From: Lamellibrachia satsuma
Lineage: Eukaryota > Annelida > Polychaeta > Sabellida > Siboglinidae
Direction: 5' to 3'
NCBI GenBank assembly: GCA_033239005.1
Contig: BSQZ01000011.1
Span: 3,001,001-3,065,000, forward strand
DNA: 64,000 nucleotides
The notes below the pieces were generated by a model. That model ran no database searches. It was not told the origin of the DNA and saw only the letters and a list, made by a program, of their open reading frames with translations. Below are positions 37,800 to 47,700 of this stretch, one piece after another (position 1 is the first letter of the stretch; each line of letters starts with the position of its first letter). A program made the position numbers and the translations under genes.

Positions 37800-38609
37800 G
37801 CCGGCGATTTGATTGTTTGCTAACAGTCTTCCCAATTTCTCAAAACCCGCTTCTCAGAACACTACAACACATAAAGGAAATAATATATATGATCACGTAA
37901 TCCCAAGTTTGGTACAACTATTCCACCATCTTACACACTAGAAGTGCCATGTCCTGTAAATAGTTGTACAAGCAAGAAGATAGATGCACCACGCAAACAT
38001 ACAAATGTGACAGGACTAGAGGTTAAATTGTGTCGTCAAGCACTGTCACTGTGTGCATTAAATGTGGGCGAGCCTGTCATACTTATTCCTTATAATACCA
38101 CAAGGACATGTGAAACACGTACATGACATTGCGGATGCACAGGCAAAACTAGCATTAATTAAACCAGTTCACGACCCCATCTGCAGCGCAACTTCAGCGA
38201 TTCTAAATAATGCGGTGAGGACTCGAAAACACAGGTATATATCACACACATGAATTGCATAGGAACTCGCAATCTCTGTCTCTGTCTGTCTGTCTCGTCA
38301 GTTCGTCAAGAAAAAATTCTCTGCTGGCTCTTGAAGATTATGATTCCAGAACTGAGAGACGTTAGTTATGAAGAACGCCTGAACTGTTAATGACATTCTT
38401 CTCTTACGTCTTTGCTAGTTTTTTGTTCTCGCTAATTGATTCCACTTATCTTTCGAAACCATCTGTTATCAAATATACATAGTTTATGTTCGATTGCTCG
38501 TGAGCTCTTCCAGCTTTCCGATCCATCCATCACCAACAAAATACATTTTAACTGTACATCTATTCAGTGTACTGTTGTATATGCGTGACAATATTTACAC
38601 TCACTCCTT
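37800..38609. other. no gene seen; one tiny LINE scrap
   Basis: At about 38338-38386 the plus strand reads IMIPELRDVSYEERLN, the hallmark tail of the CR1-like family, as an isolated scrap of about 50 bases. A TCTG run lies at 38276-38298. Nothing else is assignable. Confidence 0.6.
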
Positions 38610-39035
38610 GATGGAGTGCCACGCCGTACAAGTCACCGGATGGAACGGGCCGACGCCTACGTGTACGTGTGTCACGTCGCTAGACTATAGTCGGTGTCTA
38701 ACAAATGGGGCAATGGTCAACACGTACTACTAAGAGGCGTGTCCGCAAGAGCAACGTCTATTTGCGTGGACGCCTACCATTGGTTAGTTATTTGCTTGGA
38801 TGCCTACCATTGGTTAGTTATTTGCTTGGATGCCTACCATTGGTTAGTTATTTGCTTGGACATCTACCATTGGTTAGTTATTTGGTTGGATGCCTACCAT
38901 TAATTAGTGAAAGGTATACCTGCACGACGTTCCGTCAATGACAATTTGTTTTCAAGTTCTGTGTTAAGAGTAAGTATGTTTGCAGAACATCTTTATTAAA
39001 AAATCGGACATTTCTTGCTTATTTTTATGCCACCT
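38610..39035 (+). promoter_or_regulatory. promoter and noncoding-exon block, copy 2 (before the lectin gene)
   Basis: Homologous to 32570-32850 from 'gtgccacgccgtac' through 'taagtatgtttgcag' and 'acatctttatt'. The GTAAGT donor is kept at 38970. The TATAAAT of copy 1 reads TATACC here (about 38908). About 80 extra bases lie in the middle (38650-38750). A 30-bp word carrying ATTGG is tandemly expanded (38771-38910). The lectin start codon follows 220 bases after the donor, with an acceptor-like CCACAG at 39160-39165. The promoter role is inference. Confidence 0.5.
38771..38910 (+). repeat. 30-bp tandem repeat carrying ATTGG (CCAAT) boxes
   Basis: Unit 'ctaccattggttagttattt' plus 'gcttggatgc'. 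ATTGG occurs at 30-bp intervals at about 38779, 38809, 38839 and 38869, and a fifth unit is mutated (ATTAA). The homologous block before the Cys-rich gene has a single unit. Confidence 0.9.
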
Positions 39036-39189
39036 ATAGAATTATGTAATTTGGTGATGAAGACAACATGTATATCGTCAGCGCTGCAAATGCAAGTTCT
39101 AAGATCATATCAATGATTACTCTCATGCTGAAATTATGCTTATTTTGTTACATTATGAATCCACAGTCGAAGACGAATATTAAGACGCA

Positions 39190-42100
39190 ATGGACCGCCG
39201 ATCGCTGATTATAGGAGGTATGTTTAGGATTACGTTGAACATCATTTTAATAATGTTGATATATATAAAATTTTATGATTACCTAATATTCTATCATAAA
39301 TTAACATTGCTGTTGACGCCATCTATCATCCAATGCACGAACAGGAGACGTCAATGGAAGCAATACTATAAAATTGTTGTCTCTTCCTTAGCAGCCGCCT
39401 TGCTGTGCGTTGCTACTGCGCTGACGTCTGCACGTTCCCCGAACGGCGGCGGATATCATTTGTGGTTTAGCTGTGGTATGTAAATTAGTTTTATAACCAA
39501 ATATTTTTTTGGCAAAGCGCTTGCACGGATTGGCGGGTTTCCGCTCACTAGTTTGGCTCTGGTTTAGTTGGAAAGGTCCATTTCTATAATTCAACGCCCG
39601 TGAATTGGGGTGACACAAAGTAATAAGACAACAAAGGCAAGTGAAATAAAACAAACATTTAATATACGATAGTTACACAGTAATTTACAAGAAAACGAGT
39701 AAACTCCTGGGTCTATGTAATCATTATAAACAAATAACTCTGATTCTGTGGTAATCGGTCAGGGAATTATTCACGCAAAAAAATAACTACTAATAGCGTC
39801 ATACATGACCCATCGCTATCCAACCATCAACCCAAAGTAAACTATATCGTTATACTCATCATTATTAAAGATAAAACACAAATTTGTTTGCTTATTTACC
39901 TCGGTATGTCTTACTATCACATAACCCTGTTCTAAGAGCTACGCAAATTAGCTCCGATGCATCTATGCCTGGATAAAAGTTCAGACCTTCTCTACGTTAT
40001 CACGAACCGTTCATTCCAGCCCAGGCGCATGGTGACGGGCCGCAGAACACTCGCATTCCTCCATCTGACGTGGCCGTCTACTGTCGTCGTGCCGCGAACA
40101 TCGTGCAGAGATGATTCAGTTGTCTGCTGTCATTCTGCCCTACCGCTGCGGCTGTCGTGCAGCGAACGTCGCATAAAGACGATTCAGTTGTCTGCCGTCG
40201 TTCAGGCGTTCCGCTACGGTTGTCACGACAGTTTTTTTGATCGAGTGGCCACGCTAGACTATGCGACTCTTCTGTGTCCACTCTACTTTACCGTGATCTG
40301 CTGGTCCTGATCATCACACGTGTATCCAGTCTCATATTCTGAACCGTGAATATGGACTGGATCTAATCCTGGTTCTCGCGTGCTGTTTCCTCATCCTTTC
40401 TTCAATTTAGTGCCATTTTCATAGTCAACCACGACTTCAGATATCATACATCTATTTATAGCATATGCTCAGTAGGATTTGTCAACACACCCGCGAACTT
40501 GAAATGGTTAGCAGAAATACTGCTGCTGTAATTTTACATTCGTATGCCACGAACACATAAAAAAATACGCAAATTATTGAATTTAGTATTTTTTATATAA
40601 TTAGCCCGTCGTTTGTATAATTTCACCCACGGTACATTTACACTTATTCGTTTATTCTATGCATAAGGATAAGCTGTGCATAGACATAGGATTAACTTTA
40701 ACGTTCGTTTATGCTAATAATCGTTATTGTTATGTTATCAAGTGCAATTTATTTACTTATTATTCTTGTTCATCGTTTTTTTTATATCTTAGGAGATAAC
40801 TTGTTGCAAAATTTGAACTGAAAATTGGAAAAAAACACAACATGTTGAAGTGCATTTGTCGTTTCGTTATATTTATCTTTGTTATATATCTAGCTATATT
40901 AAAATACTACGCAGCACAAGCTTTATGCAATGTGCTATATGGAAATAACACTGTATATGCACGCAATACTGATATATTCGTAATTTATTTAAATTACAAC
41001 TAATTATTAGTATTATTACTTGAGCAGTGTTACTGTTTGATCGACTGTTTGTTGCTTCCATTCTGGCCAACTTCAATATGTGTCTTTATTTATTTATTAC
41101 TATTATTATTTTCTGTGCAGGTTATGTACTGGTGCGGCATGCGTCATGAAACGGTATATGCATACTAAGCGTATAGACATATGCAATTGGAATATCATAA
41201 TTTGGGTAATCATAGCTTGCCGTGTGTAAATTTGGCCCATGTAATACTCTAACGTCTCACCTGTACAAGCCAATCTTTTATATGTTCCTTCCACATTTTG
41301 TTGAATGTTATATTATTATTTGATAAATTATATATATTTTTATTTTTGTTCTTCTTTAGCTCAGCTAGCACGAAAAACCTAATTGATAAGCGTAATTAAT
41401 ATGCGCAATTTTACAGCTATTTTATTAAAGTGCAATTGTAAAAATAGTGTCTCTGTTTAATCTCGTCAAACCACAGCTGGTGATGTTTCTCCGTTTGTTA
41501 TTGTTATTTATAATTATCACACAATGCATTTTTTTTATTGTTATTTATAATTATCACACAATGCATTTTTTTTATTGTTATTTATAATTATCACACAATG
41601 CATTTTTTTTATTGTTATTTATAATTATCACACAATGCATTTTTTTTATTGTTATTTATAATTATCACACAATGCATTTTTTTATTGTTATTTATAATTA
41701 TCACACAATGCATTTTTTTAATTGTTATTTATAATTATCACACAATGCATTTTTTTAATTGTTATTTATAATTATCACACAATGCATTTTTTTTATTGTT
41801 ATTTATAATTATCACACAATGCATTTTTTTATTGTTATTTATAATTATCACACAATGCATTTTTTTTTATTGTTATTTATAATTATCACACAATGCATTT
41901 TTTTTATTGTTATTTATAATTATCACACAATGCATTTTTTGTTATTGTTATTTATAATTATCACACAATGCATTTTTTTTATTGTTATTTATAATTATCA
42001 CACAATGCATTTTTTTATTGTTATTTATAATTATCACACAATGCATTTTTTTATTGTTATTTATAATTATCACAAAATGCATTTTTTTTTATTGTTATTT

Positions 42101-44604
42101 ATAATTATCACACAATGCATTTTTTTTTATTGTTATTTATAATTATCACACAATGCATTTTTTTTTTTATTTATAATTATCACACAATGCATTTTTTTTA
42201 TTGTTATTTATAATTATCACACAATGCATTTTTTTTATTGTTATTTATAATTATCACACAATGCATTTTTTTTATTGTTATTTATAATTATCACACAATG
42301 CATTTTTTCCAGTCTTTATTGCAATACATTCTTGATGTACCCTAAGAATGTGAATTCTAATAAAACGCCAATAAATATATTTCTAGGTTTATCCAAAGCT
42401 TTTGAAACTTTAGATCACAACATTTTATTAAGCATATTAAACACCATGGAATAAATGGCACATCTCTGAACTTAATGGAAAGCTATTTGAGTAAAAAAAA
42501 GCACTATGTATTGCTTAATAACACAAACACAATATCAGACTATTACAACAGGTGTGCCACAAGGTTCCATACTAGGTCCACTTCTCTTCATAATATACAT
42601 AAATGATTTACCAGAGGCAAGCCAGATATTTAAATTTATTATGTATGCAGATGATACAACTCTTTTTAGTATATTTAAAATATGTGATAAAAATGTGGAA
42701 TATCAATTAAACACTGAATTGAACAAGTGATGTGAATGGCTTAGAACAAATAATTTTTTTCTTAAAATTAAAAAGTCAAAATACATTTTGTTCCAAGTGA
42801 CAAATAAGAAACCATATCTTTTTCGCTCAATATAGATGATATAAGCATTGACAGAGTTCAACATGTTAATCTTTTTGGCTTAACTATACATGGCAATCTA
42901 AGTCGGAACAATCATATTGAAAAAAATCTCAATAAAATGCTGCAAAATTATGGGTATTTTATATAATTTTAACTCGTACATGCAGTATTTACTTCTCAAC
43001 TCAAGTATGTCACAGAAAAATGTGTTTATTTGATGATCATCTAAAATCAGCATGTACGTGTATATAAGGGTAAGCAATCGTATATGCTGCGCAGTTATAA
43101 GTAGTTATTTAAATACATCCATTATGAATTATCAAAGTAGGGGAGAAACGGCGATATCTTCGAGTCAAAAACCAATTATATTTATCTAATATGACTTAGA
43201 CAAAGTAACCTATGCTGAGTACTTAATTCATATAATTGTTTTTAGGGTGTGACAATGAGTTGGTGGTCCGATACTTGCCAGACAGGCAGTGCGGTTGCTA
43301 TAAGTTCGTGCGAGATCTCGCCAGTTGGGCTGAAGCCAAGGTAAGCCGGCCTTTATCAAAAAGCGTTAGGCCCGTTTCCAAGTTAGGTCTTCCTAACCCT
43401 TCTAGAGGATCTTCTGAACATCATGGCACCAATTTAGGAAAGCATCGACGTTAGGTATGGGGATGCCGCCCCTATATAAGATAATTATACTATTTCCTTC
43501 CATTGAAAGTCACACAATAACAAATTAATGAGGAAATGTGTTTGTTAACTTTTTTGTTGTGCAATTTTGTGATGCCTATCGTAGGTGTACTGCAGTGTAC
43601 TGCGCGCCAAGATGGTCGAGGTGAAAGCCGCGGCGACCGACTCTTGGCTTGCAAGACAGCTCTACACGAGGGAAGGTAAGATAAAGAATAGTAAATTACT
43701 CCAATATTAAGTTCGTAAAGCTTGAGCAGCGCCCTACAATGCAATGGAATTGTCCGCTTGATTAAATATATAACATCGGCGTTTGGTTCCTGCTACAGCT
43801 TGCTTATGCAATGTTTTGCAATGATTCCCTAAATGGCACGATGTGGAAGTAAAATACCCCTTTTATTTGTGGCGATTTCAGCCACTTACAAGCACAGTCT
43901 TCTGGAGAAGGCCGAGTACTGGCTGGGAGCCACGGACCTGGAAAAGGAGAGGGTTTGGAAGTGGGATCCCTCCAGTACGTATTATAAATATGACAATAAT
44001 GTGATATCGAAACTGTTTATAATACTATGCTACAAAAACGTATAAGAACTTTGCCGGACCAACAACCTGGGGTGATCTTGTGGGGCCCCTACCGAATGCT
44101 TTTTGTGGGGGAGGGTGTGGAGTGGTACGGTGTACCACTTGTACCATGTTTAATAAACACTGAATATATGAACGAACGGGGTGGATAAGCGATGCATTTA
44201 AACATTATTTGCTGATTGCTTAAATCCCAACAGCGTGAATGTGCTTAGCAAGTGAATTTACATATTTGGGCCACGTATAAATTGAAAATTGTGGATATTC
44301 TCTTGTCGTTTGAATCTTACAACTTTGGTCATCTATTTTGATAATATTTGTTGTACATTATTAAATTGAATAAAATAGTATTATATACTTATGACCACAT
44401 GTGCACTGCTTCTTTTCAGACAAGCCAGCTTCGTATTTTCATTGGCTGTCAAAAGAACCGAACAACTACCTGGGCTACCAGAACTGTCTGGCCGCCAGGT
44501 GGCTCTGCAGCGAAACGAACTGCAACATTTATGGCTGGTTCGACGACGACTGTTACAAGAAGAAGTTCTTCATCTGCGAAAAACCTGGCTACATAATTAC
44601 ATAA
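39190..44604 (+). CDS. secreted C-type lectin (CTLD) with EPN motif, six coding exons
   Basis: Exons: 39190-39217, 39392-39475, 43246-43340, 43585-43675, 43882-43974, 44420-44604. Every junction has GT..AG and all phases close, giving 576 bases: 191 residues and TAA. Exons 1-2 give a signal peptide joined by an acceptor after a pyrimidine run (CTCTTCCTTAG). Exons 3-6 form one [24 protein letters not shown], then a WLGATDLE motif (WxGxxD), then [20 protein letters not shown] and [20 protein letters not shown] is the usual Ca-site-2 motif for mannose-type sugars; the later WND position reads WFDDD, so calcium binding is plausible but not certain. AATAAA lies at 44642-44647. Intron 2 is 3.8 kb and full of repeats. 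Confidence 0.85.
40080..40235. repeat. short direct repeat, about 65-bp unit, in lectin intron 2
   Basis: 'cgtgcmgcgaacrtcg' followed by 'gatgattcagttgtctgcygtcattc' recurs about two times between 40080 and 40235, diverged. It explains the open frame 39957-40310. Confidence 0.5.
41503..42308. repeat. 37-40-bp minisatellite in lectin intron 2, about 21 units
   Basis: Each unit is 'ttgttatttataattatcac' plus 'acaatgcat' plus a T run of 6-10. Units are nearly identical apart from T-run length, which shifts the period between 36 and 40. The phenylalanine/isoleucine-rich frame at 41759-42142 is a by-product. Confidence 0.97.
42340..42990 (+). mobile_element. non-LTR reverse-transcriptase fragment in lectin intron 2
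   Basis: Reads [13 protein letters not shown] (first catalytic Asp changed to Glu), then [20 protein letters not shown], then MYADDTTLF (catalytic Asp-Asp). Stops break the frame before and after. Same orientation as the host gene. It is flanked directly by the minisatellite. Confidence 0.85.
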
Positions 44605-44641
44605 TAATATTCCATTAACGTAAATGTGGACGATGTGGTAC

Positions 44642-44647
44642 AATAAA
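44642..44647 (+). terminator. AATAAA poly(A) signal of the lectin gene
   Basis: Canonical hexamer about 38 bases after the stop codon. Confidence 0.55.
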
Positions 44648-44659
44648 GAATCCATATCA

Positions 44660-44890
44660 ATCTATATAAAGCGAAGTGTCTTTCTGTATGTCTTATGTAT
44701 ATTGTCCTCCATGCACGGCCGCGTTTGTGGGCCGATCGGGACGAAGCTTTGCCCCGGTGATACGAAGACCATTTTGACGGATATGGTGGGTTGGATGTGG
44801 CGCCATTGTAATCAGAATTTACCAAAGAAAACCTCTAAATCTCGCCTATGCCGAGGCGCCTCTGCGGATGAGAAAAAACCGCAAGATGTC
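44660..44890 (+). mobile_element. possible Helitron/Helentron-related repeat
   Basis: Begins 'tctatataaagcgaagtgtc' and continues 'cctccatgcacggccgcg' and 'ggccgatcgggacgaagctt', words I associate with widespread Helitron-like repeats in invertebrates. No 3' hairpin with CTRR was identified and no second copy lies in the window. Confidence 0.3.
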
Positions 44891-45611
44891 GCCACTATAA
44901 CTGAAAGCCAATAATACCTGCGCGTTCAGTCTAAATTAAGGCATTAAACAATATAAATAAGGATAATCCCATCAAAATCAGACCAAAAGTACTACTAAAG
45001 TTCACTAATTACTTAGTGTTAACATTTATTCGTTATTGGCACTTATAGTAGAGATGCCTCGGCATTTTTGTAAGTAATGATCATTTTGTGGGGAAAATTG
45101 TTTTGATCACGTAATATATATGCATAATAAATATACGAGGAGACGCCTGGCGGTAAATTTTACGCGATTTTGCATGCACTCGTTTATTTATAAGTGACTG
45201 TGAGTGTGGGCGTTTGTGCGTGAGGGCATGTGTGCGTGTGTGCGTTTGTACTTGATGGCGTGCGTGCACTGTCGCGCGTCTGTGCTAATATGTGAGGTGT
45301 TTTTTGGGTGTATTTGAAGAAAACGTTGAAAAAGTTAGTGGGTCGACCAGTGCAATCGGCCAGGCTGAAAGGATCGCTCCAGAAATCGTGCACGTCCATC
45401 CAGTGTATTGTGTCCATATTTTAGAAGCGTCTTGTTGAAAATAATATTAACAAAGGAACCATGCAAATGTGTTTTTTCCGTGGTCGGAGTTGTATTGTGA
45501 CGGGGACAATATAATTATATTGGTACATTCTTTTACTGATTACAACGCTCTTGGTGTTTGTGGGACGATCACATTTTTCTCGCCAAACGTGGTCGATTAG
45601 TTGTTGGCACG
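44891..45611. other. no gene seen
   Basis: Unique and GT-rich sequence. A minus frame at about 45340-45417 (MDTIHWMDVHDFWSDPFSLA) lies downstream of the inverted lectin exon relic in its orientation, but no family is recognised. Confidence 0.4.
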
Positions 45612-45720
45612 CACGTCTCGAATGATCGCCAACGACTCACAGATGTAGAACTTCTTGTGTTAACAATTATCGTCGAACCAGCCAATATTCCTCATTCTCC
45701 AGAAGGTGATGATAGCGTTC
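45612..45720 (-). pseudogene. inverted relic of the lectin last exon
   Basis: The minus strand reads NIGWFDDNC, a stop, then HKKFYICES, against [20 protein letters not shown] in exon 6 of the lectin. The stop (TAA) stands where the intact gene has a Tyr codon. Upstream exon sequence is not legible beyond about 45720. A single decayed exon of a second lectin copy, facing the intact gene tail to tail. Confidence 0.7.
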
Positions 45721-46329
45721 CGAAGACAACAATCACAGCGTACACGTCACGAAACTTCTACTTGAAAGGGGACAGATCAACGTTTAGTATGCAACACGCA
45801 AGCCACACTGGTTATACAAAACCCAAGCCACTAGCAATGTTCCTCTCACCGGACCACAACCTACCATCTTTGCACTGTCATTTTTACTGCTGCAAGAGCT
45901 ATATCAATTTATCAACTTATTATCAGATAACTACGCTATGGTTTATGGCGTAGCAGAATATTATTATTATTGTCATCATCTTTATTAGGACTCAAGATAC
46001 ACAAACATGCACATATTAAAAACTATACGTTAGAAATAACGTATAGAAAACATTATATTATGTTGAGATATGAAATTATAGCATTACATTCTTGCTTATT
46101 TAAGACAGCGTCATTGTTACAGTCTTTCATCAATATATATATTCCACTATATGCTTCCAGCTGCCCGACCGACTGACCGACCGTGTTAAATGTAGCCAAC
46201 CTTAGAGAGTGTTACGACATGACAAGGAAATTACGTGATTTATTTGCGACCTTGTATAAATCCTTGTATAAAGAAAAAACACAAGTAGTTGCGTCTTACC
46301 CGATATCTAGCTGTTAAAATACCGGAAAT
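45721..46329. other. no gene seen
   Basis: The plus frame 45558-45953 is the antisense of the lectin relic followed by random sequence. AT-rich beyond 45950. Confidence 0.45.
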
Positions 46330-46541
46330 ACTTCCACGTTCGGTAGTAATGTTATCGCTGATGGTATTATAGTATTGCATATTACTATTAGTATTGAATT
46401 TGAAAGAGCAGAATGGTCCGACAAGAGTGGTTTAATTATAATATTGTATCGCCTTGAATTTATTGCTAGCAATGTGAATATAATTTATATAGAGAGTAAA
46501 TACCAGGGGACCTAGTATTGACCCCTGTGGAATTTAGGATC
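46330..46541 (-). mobile_element. non-LTR RT scrap (minus)
   Basis: Minus strand near 46540 reads an altered PQGSILGPL block (SILGPLVFTLYINYIHIASN) and a decayed Asp-Asp region. It resembles the 42340-42990 family more than the adjacent plus-strand scrap. Confidence 0.55.
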
Positions 46542-47030
46542 CACCTTCTATAATTATTACAATTTTAGACAGCATATTTTACAAACTTGTCGTTACTGCT
46601 TTAATCATATTCGTGACCTTAGTCGTATTCGCCGGTATACATCTTTTGCTGTTGCCAAAACTATTGCAACTGCTCTTGTTAGCAGTAGACTTGATTATTG
46701 CAATTCTTTTTATCATGATATTGCTCTCAAGAACATATTGAAATTTCAACGTGTGGAAAATTGTTTGGCAAGGCAAGTGATCTGGTCGCCTCGTTTGTTT
46801 CACTCATTACCACTTCTTAAATCACTTTACCTTGGCTCCCTGTCATATATTGCATTATTTTTACGATCTGTACAATTATCTATCAAGTACTTTCATCCAA
46901 TGAACCAGCTTATTTACGTTCACTGCTCCTTCCTGCAAGACAGCCCGTACAGCTTCAATCATCTAATTCTAATTTAGTTTTCGTTCCTAGTATTAAGACA
47001 GTACCGGAACTAGAGATTTTATAGCTGCAG
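46542..47030 (+). mobile_element. L2/CR1-like LINE 3' scrap (plus)
   Basis: Reads RDLSRIRRYTSFAVAKTIAT, ALVSSRLDYCNSF and KFQRVENCLARQV, matching the minus-strand LINE at 48108-48521 (RDLRRIRRYISFSVAKIIAT, LQRVQNCLARIVTRSPRFSR). Decayed, with deletions after the LDYCN block. Confidence 0.8.
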
Positions 47031-47700
47031 CCTCATGCTTTGCAATATATCTTGAACACGTGACGAGTGACATCAGTACTTCTAAGGCAGTGGCGTATTT
47101 ATGATCTCGCAAAGTGGAGTCCAACAGAGAGCAAGCTTTAGTTTGCCGAGCTGCCATGTAGTGGTGTAACAGTTTACACAAAACAAAGCTAAATATTAAA
47201 CCAAGGGGGCCTTTGCCCAACGACCCCCTCCTTAAATTGTCCGAGTTCGAAATTAATTTAGTGAGCACTTTGTATGCAGCGTTGTACGCTCATTATGAGG
47301 ACATTATGAAGTTTTGATTATTTAATGTAAAAATAGTGCAAACTGATATTATCTCATTTAGGAATCTCTCGGCGAGACTAGCGTGTCAAGCATTATAGAG
47401 TTTCCCTGTTTTCTTTGTTTTGTTTTGTCAATTTATATACACGTATACGTACTTGACCACAAATGTAATACGTGAGGAAATTTTTATATGTTAATGTATA
47501 TAAATAAGGATGTTAATAGATTTGGGGAGACAATGAGTATTCTCTGTGATTCAAAACAGAGACTCCACCTAGTGGATACAAGTCCAGTCGTATGTTGGAA
47601 CGATGTCCTTAGTTCCATCAATGCCCGGAAGAATCAGATATGTCATTGCCAACAAGGGTGGTTCCATCATGCACTGAAATATAGTTTGGTAAACACTTTG
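47031..47700. other. no gene seen
   Basis: Unique sequence; short frames without domains. Confidence 0.45.

Noticed and set aside
36329..37823. Long plus-strand frames of 425, 356 and 212 codons
   Set aside because: All three frames are open at once because the 25-bp unit contains no stop. The protein is a pure 25-residue repeat shared by all frames, so length is not evidence of coding.
39345..39475. Lectin exon 2 starting at 39345 after ACAG
   Set aside because: The phase does not fit the one base left by exon 1. The acceptor at 39390-39391 fits and yields a normal signal peptide.
41759..42142. Hydrophobic 127-codon frame in lectin intron 2
   Set aside because: Translation of the 37-40-bp minisatellite; no start context or splice role.
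46330..47030. Twin-priming inversion of one LINE
   Set aside because: Minus part then plus part look right for it, but the two parts resemble different RT families, so adjacent independent fragments are more likely.
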